This document shows positions 43,463 to 51,124 of a DNA stretch of 64,000 nucleotides, piece by piece. Made by a program: the position numbers and the translations under genes. The stretch's first letter is position 1. Every line of letters begins with the position of its first letter. The stretch spans positions 103,701 to 167,700 of the forward strand of contig NZ_JBQKME010000005.1 of the NCBI RefSeq assembly GCF_052115865.1, read 5' to 3'. The stretch comes from Fundicoccus_A sp052115865. Its GTDB lineage: Bacteria > Bacillota > Bacilli > Lactobacillales > Aerococcaceae. A model generated the notes under the pieces. That model had not been told where the DNA came from. It saw nothing but the letters and a program-made list of their open reading frames with translations, and searched no databases.

Positions 43463-44464
43463 TTATTTTGTTTCCTCATCAATTTTAATAATTGTTCTTC
43501 CTAAGTGACGTCCTTCGTTCAACGCATCGATGGTTTGGTCAAGATCTTCTAAAACAGTTTCTTGGTGATGAACTAGGTGGCTAACATTTAAGTCTTGGGC
43601 AATTTTATTCCATACCTTAATTTTTTCTTCCAAACTGGCTAATGTAACTGAAATTCCAATTAACTGAACGCCTCTTAAAATAAGTGGGAGGACAGTGGCA
43701 GGAAAATCTGATCCACCAGCATTCCCGCATAAAGTCATTTTCCCTTTTTCATGTAGATAGGTCATTGCTTGACTAGCTACTTCACCACCAACGGTATCGA
43801 TGACATAGTGATATTCTCTCTTGTTCAATGGTTTTTTACTAGCTAATAAATCATCAGTATGTAAAGTATGATGGGCACCTAATTCTTTTGCTACGTCCAC
43901 TTGATAATCTTTTCGAACGAGAGCAGTGATATTTTTATATCCAGCTTTGATCAGCATTTGGACACTGATACTTCCGACACCGCCTGTGGATCCTGTAACA
44001 AGAATGGCAGGATTTGTATCAGGATTCATACCAGCTTCTTCTAGAGCTAAAATACTAGCTGCAGCAGTGTAACCAGCAACACCAAATAGTTCGGCATCTT
44101 TTAAAGTAATTTCTTCTGGCAATGGGATAACACTGTCCGCATTCACTCTAGCATATTCTGCATAACCACCGGTATGGGTCACACCAATTTCATTACTCAT
44201 GGCAATGACTTTTTGACCTACTTCGAAACGGTCATCTTCGGATTCTACTACAACACCGCTCAAGTCAATACCTGGAATCATTGGATATTGTCTGATGACG
44301 CCACCATTTTTTTGTACTGCTAGCATATCTTTATAATTAACTGAAGAGTAAGCCACTTTAATTAAAACTTCACCTTGTGATAAATCCTCCAAAGTCGTAT
44401 ATTCCAATTGATATTCGATTCGATCATCAATTTCGCGAACCATAATAGCTTTAAACGAATCCAT
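43463..44464 (-). CDS. YhdH/YhfP-family quinone oxidoreductase (MDR superfamily)
   Basis: This 333-residue medium-chain dehydrogenase/reductase is of the zinc-free YhdH/AcuI type. It has SSVNYKDMLAVQKNGGVIRQYPMIPGIDLSGVV near residues 41-73, the Rossmann motif VTGSTGGVGSISVQML near 155-170 and LPLILRGVQLIGI near 260. Members reduce quinones, enones or acrylyl-CoA with NADPH. GGGGAA about 6 bp before the ATG supports the start. It points away from the GT8 gene and converges on the repeat array. The nearby MhqR-type operon suggests, but does not prove, a shared role with reactive carbonyls or quinones. Confidence 0.88.
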   Translation of the reverse strand: MDSFKAIMVREIDDRIEYQLEYTTLEDLSQGEVLIKVAYSSVNYKDMLAVQKNGGVIRQYPMIPGIDLSGVVVESEDDRFEVGQKVIAMSNEIGVTHTGGYAEYARVNADSVIPLPEEITLKDAELFGVAGYTAAASILALEEAGMNPDTNPAILVTGSTGGVGSISVQMLIKAGYKNITALVRKDYQVDVAKELGAHHTLHTDDLLASKKPLNKREYHYVIDTVGGEVASQAMTYLHEKGKMTLCGNAGGSDFPATVLPLILRGVQLIGISVTLASLEEKIKVWNKIAQDLNVSHLVHHQETVLEDLDQTIDALNEGRHLGRTIIKIDEETK

Positions 44465-44610
44465 TTATTTCCCCGCTTTCACTGAAATTTTTCTTATGCT
44501 TAGTTTATCACATTTTTTTAAAAATATAGTAAATATCTCATTTACATCAGATTATTTACGCTAATTCATGTATAATGATCCTTGAAACTACGATGTATGA
44601 AAGGGAAAAA

Positions 44611-45459
44611 ATGGAAACAATAAATTTACTTTTTTCTGTAGATGATAATTATGTTACACAACTAGTAACTGTTTTGCTGTCCATTCGAACACATACTCCA
44701 GAAGTTCCAATGAATGTATATGTACTACAAAAAACAGATCTAGACCATAATCTACAACTTGACAGTTTTTGTCAGCTATTAAATATGACTTATTATCCCG
44801 TTGTTATCGGTGAAACAGCTTTTAGTGATGCACCTGTAACTGATAGATGGCCTGAATCAATCTACTACCGTTTGTTGGCACATGAATATCTACCAAAGGA
44901 ATTAAAGAAAGTTATTTATTTAGATGCGGATGTTTTATGTATAAATAGTATTTTGCCGTTAGCAGAATTGGATATGACAAATAATATGTATGCAGCTGCT
45001 AGTCATAAGCAACTGACCGAACTAACAACTTATGTTAACCGAATTCGTTTAAATACCTTTGATGCTGAAGGCTATTATAATTCAGGTGTATTAGTGATGA
45101 ATTTAGAGTTAATTCGTCAAAATGTGACGGCCGATTTAATATTTAAATATATCAATGATAACCGTCTAAAGCTTCTTTTACCTGATCAAGATGTTCTAAA
45201 TGCCTTATTTTTTGATAAAATATTGTCCATACCAGATGAAATTTATAATTTGGATGCTCGTAAACAACTTATTTATGAATTAATCAGTGAAGGACAATGG
45301 ACAATGGACTGGATCATTGACCATACGATTATTTTACACTTTTGTGGAAAAGATAAACCTTGGCATAATCCCTTCCGTAATCAATTCAGTGCTTTATACA
45401 AGCATTATCAACGTCATGCTAAGCAGTTAATTGAGACGCACTCTACACTAACTTATTAA
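44611..45459 (+). CDS. Family 8 glycosyltransferase
   Basis: This 282-residue protein starts at the ATG at 44611 (METINLLFSVDDNY), with AAAGGGA upstream; an ATG at 44575 overlaps the promoter TATAAT and would be too early. INLLFSVDDNYVTQLVTVLLSIRTHTP is the GT8 N-terminus, and KKVIYLDADVLCINSILPL near residue 100 carries the DxD metal motif. YYNSGVLVMNLELIR and LPDQDVLNALF and a late HFCGKDKPW are also typical. GT8 enzymes transfer glucose or galactose from UDP-sugars, often to lipopolysaccharide or glycoprotein; the acceptor here is unknown. Confidence 0.9.
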   Translation: METINLLFSVDDNYVTQLVTVLLSIRTHTPEVPMNVYVLQKTDLDHNLQLDSFCQLLNMTYYPVVIGETAFSDAPVTDRWPESIYYRLLAHEYLPKELKKVIYLDADVLCINSILPLAELDMTNNMYAAASHKQLTELTTYVNRIRLNTFDAEGYYNSGVLVMNLELIRQNVTADLIFKYINDNRLKLLLPDQDVLNALFFDKILSIPDEIYNLDARKQLIYELISEGQWTMDWIIDHTIILHFCGKDKPWHNPFRNQFSALYKHYQRHAKQLIETHSTLTY

Positions 45460-45466
45460 TTCAATT

Positions 45467-45509
45467 AGGACCTAGCTAATATTTTCATCGCTAGGTTCTA
45501 CTTAAATTT
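45467..45509 (+). terminator. Hairpin terminator after the GT8 gene
   Basis: AGGACCTAGC pairs with GCTAGGTTCT (one G-U pair); the T-run is weak (ACTTAAATTT). Confidence 0.55.
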
Positions 45510-45515
45510 AATCAC

Positions 45516-45544
45516 TTGACTTATTCAAATTAAGATGATAATAT
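45516..45544 (+). promoter_or_regulatory. Promoter of the MhqR-type operon
   Basis: TTGACT at 45516-45521, a 17-bp spacer and TAATAT at 45539-45544. Confidence 0.75.
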
Positions 45545-45553
45545 TATTTCAGG

Positions 45554-45595
45554 TTCGAAATATTTTTTTAAATTAATATAATTTCGAATTCGAAA
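45554..45595. promoter_or_regulatory. Probable MhqR-type operator
   Basis: TTTCGAATTCGAAA at 45582-45595 is a perfect 14-bp palindrome between the promoter and the regulator gene, and a second TTCGAAA lies at 45554-45560. MhqR boxes in Bacillus are also palindromes centred on CGAATTCG. Binding here would block transcription near its start. Confidence 0.7.
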
Positions 45596-45617
45596 CATTA
45601 ACTAAAGGAGTAATCAT

Positions 45618-46079
45618 ATGAATAGACAAGAAGAAGCTTTGAAAGCATTTATTGGTTTAAAGAGAACACAAGATTTATTTGACACAATTCTAAAGCAACA
45701 TGTTACTTCTTATGGCTTAACACTCAATGAATTCGCAGTCTTAGAGTTGCTTTATCATCGTGGCGAACAAGCTGTGCAAAAAATCAAAGAAAAAATTCTT
45801 ATTGCAAGTAGCAGTACAACTTATGTAATTGATCGTTTGTGTACCAAAAGATTCGTGACTCGTAGACAAGATAAAGTTGATAAAAGAGTTATTTATGTAA
45901 ATTTAACTATAGAAGGTCACTCCCTAATCGAAACAATGTTTCCATCACATGCAAATTTGATTGAATCGTTTTTTGAACAACTGAAAACAGAAGAAATCCA
46001 CAATTTTAGAGAAGATTTAAAATTAATTAGTCGAACAATACAAGAAAAATTAGATGATCAAGAAAATGAGGTGAAATAA
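45618..46079 (+). CDS. mhqR: MarR-family regulator, probable MhqR-type
   Basis: This 153-residue winged-helix protein has the MarR pattern: LTLNEFAVLELLYHRGEQAVQKIKEKILIASSSTTYVIDRLCTKRFVTRRQDKVDKRVIYVNLTIEGH near residues 34-102. It heads an operon with a ring-cleaving dioxygenase, a flavin reductase and a hydrolase, the gene set controlled by MhqR in Bacillus and Staphylococcus, where it represses quinone and catechol detoxification. A CGAATTCG-centred palindrome lies before it. AAAGGAG is the ribosome binding site. The single Cys (near 75) may sense electrophiles, but this is not established for MhqR. The symbol is by similarity. Confidence 0.8.
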   Translation: MNRQEEALKAFIGLKRTQDLFDTILKQHVTSYGLTLNEFAVLELLYHRGEQAVQKIKEKILIASSSTTYVIDRLCTKRFVTRRQDKVDKRVIYVNLTIEGHSLIETMFPSHANLIESFFEQLKTEEIHNFREDLKLISRTIQEKLDDQENEVK

Positions 46080-46082
46080 ATA

Positions 46083-47042
46083 ATGACTTATCCACTGTTA
46101 GGTATCCACCATGTGACAGCTGTTACAAGCAGTGCAGAAAAAAATTATGAGTTCTTTACTAATGTATTAGGTATGCGGTTAGTTAAGAAAACTGTTAACC
46201 AGGATGACATTCAAACTTATCATACGTTTTACGCGGATGATAGAGGTAATCCAGGAACAGATATGACATTCTTTGACTTCCCTGGTTACCATAAGGGACA
46301 AAGAGGAACAAATTCAATTTCTTGTACGGGATTTAGAGTCCCCAATGACGCAGCCGTTGAATATTATCTTAACCGTTTTGATGAAATGGGGGTAAAACAT
46401 GAGGGTATTCAAACTTTACTTGGTAAACAAGTATTACCTTTTGAGGATTTTGATGGCCAACGTTATCAATTATTTTCTGATGAAAAGAATACAGGTATTG
46501 CAGCAGGAATTCCATGGCAAAATGGGCCTGTTCCAACGGATAAAGCTATTTATGGTTTAGGTCCAGTTGAAATCACTGTTTCATATTTTGATGAATTCAA
46601 ACAAATGATGCAAGAGATTTATCAAATGGATTTAATTATTGATGAAGATGAAATGACAGTGTTTGAAATGGGCGAAGGTGGTAATGGAGGTCAACTAATC
46701 TTGAGAAAAGATACCAAATCACCTGTTGCTGTCCCTGGATTTGGAGAAGTTCATCACGTTGCATTTAGAGTAGCTGACCATACGGCTATTAAAGCTTGGG
46801 AAGCTAAATATAACCAGTTGATGATGAGACACTCTGGCTGGGTTGACCGTTTCTATTTCGAAGCTTTATATGCTCGTGTGGGTCATATTTTGATCGAACT
46901 TTCAACAGATGGACCTGGTTTTATGGGCGATGAGCCTTATGAAACATTAGGCGAAAGTTTATCCTTACCACCATTTCTAGAGTCTCAACGCGAACTGATT
47001 GAAGCAAGTGTTAGACCATTTGACACAACTAGAAGTAAATAA
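46083..47042 (+). CDS. Ring-cleaving dioxygenase, VOC superfamily (MhqA/MhqO type)
   Basis: This 319-residue protein has two vicinal-oxygen-chelate modules. The metal ligands fit GIHHVTA near residue 8, EVHHVAFRV near 223 and HILIELSTDGPGF near 267. The N-terminal NYEFFTNVLGMRLVKKTVNQDD is typical of the MhqO/MhqE group. Such enzymes are linked to thiol-dependent or oxidative removal of quinones and catechols. GAGGTGA about 9 bp before the ATG supports the start, which lies 3 bp after the regulator stop. The C-terminal LPPFLESQRELIEASVRPFDT is also family-like. Confidence 0.9.
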   Translation: MTYPLLGIHHVTAVTSSAEKNYEFFTNVLGMRLVKKTVNQDDIQTYHTFYADDRGNPGTDMTFFDFPGYHKGQRGTNSISCTGFRVPNDAAVEYYLNRFDEMGVKHEGIQTLLGKQVLPFEDFDGQRYQLFSDEKNTGIAAGIPWQNGPVPTDKAIYGLGPVEITVSYFDEFKQMMQEIYQMDLIIDEDEMTVFEMGEGGNGGQLILRKDTKSPVAVPGFGEVHHVAFRVADHTAIKAWEAKYNQLMMRHSGWVDRFYFEALYARVGHILIELSTDGPGFMGDEPYETLGESLSLPPFLESQRELIEASVRPFDTTRSK

Positions 47043-47057
47043 TACATAGGAGGAGCA

Positions 47058-47672
47058 ATGATAATGTTATCTATTAACCCTTTAGATTTAAGTGAACGTG
47101 ATAATTATAAGTTTTTAATCGGTTCAATCATCCCAAGACCGATTGCACTTATAACAACACAGTCAGAAGAAGGAGTCGTTAATATTGCTCCTTTTAGTTT
47201 TTTCAATATTGTCACCTCAAACCCACCTATTTTATCAGTGGGCCTTCAACGAAAAAATGGAAAACTAAAAGATACGGCTAGAAATATTTTTGCTAACAAA
47301 CAAGCTGTTATTCATATTGTCGATACACATAATGTTGCGGATGCTAATCAAACAGCAGCTAACTTATTAGAAAATGAGAGTGAATTAGAGAAAACGAACT
47401 TTCATTTAGTCCCTTCAACGATTGTAGACGTCCCTGGTCTTAAAGAATCTCAAGTTCGCTTTGAAGTTGAATTGTATGATTCTTTAGCAATTGAAGGTGA
47501 AAATGGCATCGGAAGTGATTTGGTTTTATTGAAAGTCTTGCATTATCATATCAATAAAGCCATTTATAAAGAAGGACGGATCGATCCAATACAGCTAGAT
47601 CCTGTAGCGCGTATGGCTGGGCATGATTACAGTGACTTAGGTCGATTATTTGCTATCCCAAGACCTGAATAA
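47058..47672 (+). CDS. Flavin reductase family protein (DIM6/NTAB-like)
   Basis: This 204-residue protein has the flavin reductase-like fold with IGSIIPRPIALITTQSEEGVVNIAPFSFFNIVTSNPPILSVGL near residues 22-65, the FMN-binding segment of the family. FEVELYDSLAIEGENGIGSDLVLLKVLHYHI closes the barrel. Homologues (for example YwrF) use FMN and NAD(P)H; in MhqR-type operons they may supply reduced flavin or reduce quinones. GGAGGAGC lies 4-6 bp before the first ATG; a second in-frame ATG at 47064 is equally possible. It is probably cotranscribed from the upstream promoter. Confidence 0.85.
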   Translation: MIMLSINPLDLSERDNYKFLIGSIIPRPIALITTQSEEGVVNIAPFSFFNIVTSNPPILSVGLQRKNGKLKDTARNIFANKQAVIHIVDTHNVADANQTAANLLENESELEKTNFHLVPSTIVDVPGLKESQVRFEVELYDSLAIEGENGIGSDLVLLKVLHYHINKAIYKEGRIDPIQLDPVARMAGHDYSDLGRLFAIPRPE

Positions 47673-47685
47673 GGAAGGAACATCT

Positions 47686-48288
47686 ATGGAACATATATTT
47701 CAAAAAGGAAGTAACAGCAAAGGTTTTACCTTTATCTCGTTACATGGTACAGGAAGTAACGAAGAAGCCATGTTACCTTTAGCGGAAGCATTTAATCCAG
47801 ATTTTAATGTCTTAAGTATTCGCGGAAATGTGAATGAAAATGGAATGCTACGTTATTTTAGACGATTAGCCGAAGGTGTTTATGATATTGATGATTTAAA
47901 CCAACGTGGAGATGAATTATTAGCTTTTATCGTTAAAGCAGCTGATGAAAACCAATTTGATATTCAAAAAGCCGTTTTACTTGGTTTTTCAAATGGTTCA
48001 AATATAGCCATTAACATGCTATTGAAAAAAGATAATCCCTTTAAGTATGCCATGTTACTTGCACCTATGTATCCGATTGAGGATATTGAAGTCAATCAAC
48101 TTGAAGACTTGAATGTTTTTATTTCGATGGGGAAAATAGATCCTATTGTTAGTTTAGATGATTCAGAATATGTCGTTTCAATTTTTGAAAATCGCAATGC
48201 AAAAGTAACCGAATCTTGGACAAAAGGACACAATGTAAGTAGTCAAACCATCATCGATGGTAGAAATTGGCTCAACACAATTAAATAA
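47686..48288 (+). CDS. MhqD-like alpha/beta hydrolase (carboxylesterase)
   Basis: This 200-residue protein starts at the ATG at 47686 (MEHIFQKGSN), with AAGGAAGG 7 bp upstream; an earlier TTG inside the previous gene is unlikely. LHGTGSNEEAMLPLAEAF near residue 20 carries the oxyanion part, VLLGFSNGSNIAINML near 97 the serine nucleophile in GFSNG, MGKIDPIV the acidic residue and KGHNVS the histidine. This is the phospholipase/carboxylesterase type of MhqD. It ends the operon, with a strong terminator behind it. Together the four genes form a quinone/catechol response unit. Confidence 0.88.
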   Translation: MEHIFQKGSNSKGFTFISLHGTGSNEEAMLPLAEAFNPDFNVLSIRGNVNENGMLRYFRRLAEGVYDIDDLNQRGDELLAFIVKAADENQFDIQKAVLLGFSNGSNIAINMLLKKDNPFKYAMLLAPMYPIEDIEVNQLEDLNVFISMGKIDPIVSLDDSEYVVSIFENRNAKVTESWTKGHNVSSQTIIDGRNWLNTIK

Positions 48289-48291
48289 TAT

Positions 48292-48337
48292 TAATAGCTG
48301 ATTGAAAGTCTTTAGTTTTCAATCAGTTATTTTTTTG
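48292..48337 (+). terminator. Terminator of the MhqR-type operon
   Basis: A stem of about 15 bp, AATAGCTGATTGAAA with TTTCAATCAGTTATT (one G-U pair), is followed by TTTTTTT. Confidence 0.88.
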
Positions 48338-48457
48338 GAAAGCATTAGCAATTAACTTGTATGCATGTTAAAATTATGTTAGAAACATATAATGTAATGG
48401 TAATGCTGTTGAAATTTAAAAATATTTTTACTGACTGTTATCAATGGAGGAGAGTTA

Positions 48458-49390
48458 ATGCTGAAAATTGTGGTGATTATTGTTATGTTGTTATTTGTGA
48501 CTGCTTGTCAAGAAGAAGAAGCTGTGACACGTTTATCGATTGAACCGGTTCATGAATCAGTTGCACCAGAAAATGACAATAATCAAATTATGGGTGGAAT
48601 TAATCATGTCGAAATTGTTCAAAATGACACTTCAGGTGAATTGTGGGGTTATCAACCTCGCCAAGCTTGGACAAAATTTGATCACTATGCAACCGTGAAT
48701 GAAGAAGGATTTGCCTATAATATTTTTAATGATCCAGACATATCATCTGAAATTTCACCGATTACTGAAGGTTCAGATGAACGCATATTGTTTTTTACAT
48801 TTGATGATGCGCCACAAGCACCAGATAGTTATGCGCTTCAAATGGCTGAAACATTGAAAGCTTATGATGTTAATGCTGTGTTTTTAGTTAATGGGATGTA
48901 TATGGAATCTGAAGAAGGACGAGAAATTACACGTAAAGTGCATGAAATGGGTTTTGAAATAGGTAATCATACAACAACTCATTCCGATATGAGTGAATTA
49001 TCATATGAAGATCAACTTTGGGAATTACAAGTGACCAATGACATGATTGAAGAAATTACCAATGATCGTGTACGTTGGTTTAGGCCTCCATATGGTTTGT
49101 ATAATCTTGATACAGTACTAGTAGCCAATGAGCTTGGCTTGCAATTAATTACTTGGACCTTTGGTTATGACTGGCAAGATGATTACTTAGACGGGAATGC
49201 ATTAGCAGAAATTTCTTTAACAACCGATTATTTACATCCTGGTGCTAATATTTTGATGCATGATCGACCTTGGACACTAGAAGCACTGCCAAGAATTATT
49301 GAAGGTTATCGTGAGCAAGGTTATCATATCGTTGATCCTTACCTCATTCAACACCAAGAAAACAGTACGGTGATTCATGGTTTAGAATAA
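48458..49390 (+). CDS. Polysaccharide deacetylase lipoprotein
   Basis: This 310-residue protein has a lipoprotein signal (MLKIVVIIVMLLFVTAC, lipobox VTAC), so it is anchored outside the cell. The NodB domain has motif 1 FFTFDDAPQ near residue 110, where TFDDG is usual and the final G is replaced by A, motif 2 IGNHTTTHSDMS near 168 and motif 3 RWFRPPYGLYN near 204. ILMHDRPWTLEALPRIIEGYREQGYHIV matches the C-terminal motif 5. The family removes N- or O-acetyl groups from peptidoglycan, chitin or other glycans. GGAGGAG precedes the ATG. It is monocistronic. Confidence 0.9.
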   Translation: MLKIVVIIVMLLFVTACQEEEAVTRLSIEPVHESVAPENDNNQIMGGINHVEIVQNDTSGELWGYQPRQAWTKFDHYATVNEEGFAYNIFNDPDISSEISPITEGSDERILFFTFDDAPQAPDSYALQMAETLKAYDVNAVFLVNGMYMESEEGREITRKVHEMGFEIGNHTTTHSDMSELSYEDQLWELQVTNDMIEEITNDRVRWFRPPYGLYNLDTVLVANELGLQLITWTFGYDWQDDYLDGNALAEISLTTDYLHPGANILMHDRPWTLEALPRIIEGYREQGYHIVDPYLIQHQENSTVIHGLE

Positions 49391-49414
49391 TAATGAGAAA
49401 ATGATTAAATTTAT

Positions 49415-49443
49415 TTGACAATCCTTAAAATATGAGTTAGAAT
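49415..49443 (+). promoter_or_regulatory. Promoter of the leucine-leader transcript
   Basis: TTGACA at 49415-49420, a 17-bp spacer and TAGAAT at 49438-49443. The predicted start is near 49450, about 26 bases before the leader-peptide ATG. Confidence 0.85.
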
Positions 49444-49475
49444 ATTTTCATCATATTGATTTAAGAGGTGTTTGA

Positions 49476-49538
49476 ATGCAAACCATTCAATGTCAATCAC
49501 AATTCGAATTATTATTAGGCCTTAGCTTATTAAGATAG
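49476..49538 (+). CDS. Leucine-rich leader peptide of an attenuator
   Basis: A 20-codon frame has an excellent ribosome binding site (AAGAGGTG, 5 bp before the ATG) directly downstream of a consensus promoter. Its second half reads ELLLGLSLLR, with six leucine codons (five TTA, one CTT) in nine positions, then TAG. It is followed by stable hairpins and an intrinsic terminator at 49694-49726, before the gene for a branched-chain-amino-acid-type binding protein. The layout matches ribosome-stalling attenuators that sense charged tRNA-Leu. I know no database entry for it; the call is from the sequence. Confidence 0.8.
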   Translation: MQTIQCQSQFELLLGLSLLR

Positions 49539-49672
49539 CATTTGCAGCTATATACATACTATAGATGCAAATGCGTGCAAATTTTTGCAATTTGTATCTA
49601 TGAAGAGCTAAGTCTTTTAGACATGCCTGCATAGATTCTGATAAATCTATTAAGGTATTGTCTAATAACGAT
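49538..49672 (+). promoter_or_regulatory. Attenuator leader structures
   Basis: A hairpin GCATTTGCA/TGCAAATGC (49538-49546 with 49566-49574), extended by CTATA/TATAG, begins at the leader stop codon. CTTAGCT inside the leucine codons (49521-49527) can pair with AGCTAAG (49606-49612). TCTAAT and CGAT at 49661-49672 can pair with ATTAGA and ATCG in the 5' arm of the terminator, giving a possible antiterminator. No T-box consensus is seen. Confidence 0.6.
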
Positions 49673-49693
49673 AACATAATTATTTTGCTTGTT

Positions 49694-49726
49694 AATCGGA
49701 TTAGATTTTATCTAATCCGATTTTTT
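49694..49726 (+). terminator. Attenuator terminator before the LivJ-type gene
   Basis: A perfect 12-bp stem, AATCGGATTAGA with TCTAATCCGATT, loop TTTTA, runs into TTTTTT. It lies 52 bp before the structural gene start. Confidence 0.9.
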
Positions 49727-49777
49727 GCGTTTAAATCGTCTGAATCATTTGATAATACATTTTATGGAGGAATTCTC

Positions 49778-50938
49778 ATGAAAATTAAAAAAATAGGTAT
49801 TGCTTTGTTAACTACTTTGTCGATCGTTCCTGTTTCTTTAGCTAGTCAAACAGTTGCTGCTCAAGAGACAATTAAAATTGGTAGTAATTACGAATTATCA
49901 GGAGATGCCGCTTCATACGGGCAAGCGATGGAAAATGCCTTACAGTTAGCTGTAAGTAAAGCCAATGAAGAAGGTTGGATGTTTGATGGTTCAACATTAG
50001 AAGTTATTTCCTTAGACAATACATCCAATATAACTGAATCTGCCTCCATTGCCCAGCGCCTTGTTAGTGAAAATGTAGTAGGAATTGTTGGACCAGCCTT
50101 AACTGGAACATCACAAGCACAGATTCCAATCATCACAGAAGCTGAAGTACCTGTGGTATTGCCAGCAGCTACGTATGATGACATTACCTTAGATGAGTCT
50201 GGAAATGTATTAGAATACCTCTTTAGAGTATGTTTTGAAAACTCGGTGCAAGGGGAAGCTGCAGCTGTTTTTGCCATTGAGAATTTAGATAGTCAAAATG
50301 CGGTTATTATTAGTGATTATGGTTCAGACTATTCGATTGGATTAGCAGAAGCCTTTAAAACTAAATACCAAGAACTAGGCGGAAATATTGTGATTGAAGA
50401 TTCTTTCCAAACCGGCGATACTGATTTTAGTTCAGTGTTAACCCGCTTAATTGGTGCTGATTATGATGCTATTTACATTCCAAGCTATTATACTGAAGGT
50501 GGTATGATTATTAAGCAAGCGCGTGAACTGGGGATTACAGCACCTATCCTATCAGCAGATGGCTTTGCAAGTCAAACCTTAGTTGAATTAGCTGGTGCAG
50601 AAAATACAAACGATGTTTACTACACATCCCATTTCTCAAGTGCTACCGAAGATCCTTATGTTAAAGAATTTCTTGCTGATTACGAAAAAATGTTTGGGCA
50701 AGAAGCAGATGGTTTTGCAGCTCTAGGTTATGATGCGGCTACCTTGTTAATTGATGCAATTAATCGTGCTGAATCAACGGATACACAAGCAATCAAAGAT
50801 GCCCTAGCTAGTACCGTGGATTTCCAAGGGGTAACGGGGACATTTACTATTGATGAGAACCATGATCCAATTAAATCCGCAACGATGATTGAACTACAAA
50901 ATGGTGAAATTGTTTCTGCGGTTCGTGTTGGTGAATAA
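49778..50938 (+). CDS. LivJ-type branched-chain amino acid ABC transporter binding protein
   Basis: This 386-residue periplasmic-binding-type protein starts at the ATG at 49778 (MKIKKIGIALL), with GGAGG 7 bp upstream. The mature part has IKIGSNYELSGDAASYGQAMENALQLAVSKANEEG, VGIVGPALTGTSQAQIPI near 97 and YDAATLLIDAINRAES near 330, all typical of the LivJ/LivK family. The signal peptide ends in VAAQET with no lipobox cysteine, as in OppA of this window. No liv permease or ATPase gene is adjacent. A leucine leader peptide and attenuator precede it, which supports leucine-related transport or sensing. Confidence 0.88.
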   Translation: MKIKKIGIALLTTLSIVPVSLASQTVAAQETIKIGSNYELSGDAASYGQAMENALQLAVSKANEEGWMFDGSTLEVISLDNTSNITESASIAQRLVSENVVGIVGPALTGTSQAQIPIITEAEVPVVLPAATYDDITLDESGNVLEYLFRVCFENSVQGEAAAVFAIENLDSQNAVIISDYGSDYSIGLAEAFKTKYQELGGNIVIEDSFQTGDTDFSSVLTRLIGADYDAIYIPSYYTEGGMIIKQARELGITAPILSADGFASQTLVELAGAENTNDVYYTSHFSSATEDPYVKEFLADYEKMFGQEADGFAALGYDAATLLIDAINRAESTDTQAIKDALASTVDFQGVTGTFTIDENHDPIKSATMIELQNGEIVSAVRVGE

Positions 50939-50956
50939 TTATTTAATCTGAATTTA

Positions 50957-50989
50957 AAATCGGATGCCAGTGTAGCATCCGATTTTTTT
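50957..50989 (+). terminator. Terminator after the LivJ-type gene
   Basis: AATCGGATGC pairs with GCATCCGATT, loop of 7, followed by TTTTT. It ends the transcript after a single structural gene. Confidence 0.9.
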
Positions 50990-51124
50990 ATGGCAGTGAT
51001 ATTTATTTGTTATAACCGATAAGTTAAAAATAGCTGAACATTGGTATGCAAGTTTGATTCAGATGGTAAAATTAGTTACTATATAAGTCGGGGTTATTTT
51101 ACTAAACAAAAAGAAGGTCATATT

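Noticed and set aside
49658..49777. A 40-residue N-terminal extension of the LivJ-type protein starting at 49658
   Set aside because: It would run through the attenuator hairpin and lacks a ribosome binding site; the ATG at 49778 has GGAGG and begins a normal signal peptide.
49450..49777. T-box riboswitch before the LivJ-type gene
   Set aside because: The conserved T-box sequence near the terminator is absent; a leader peptide with Leu codons explains the region better.
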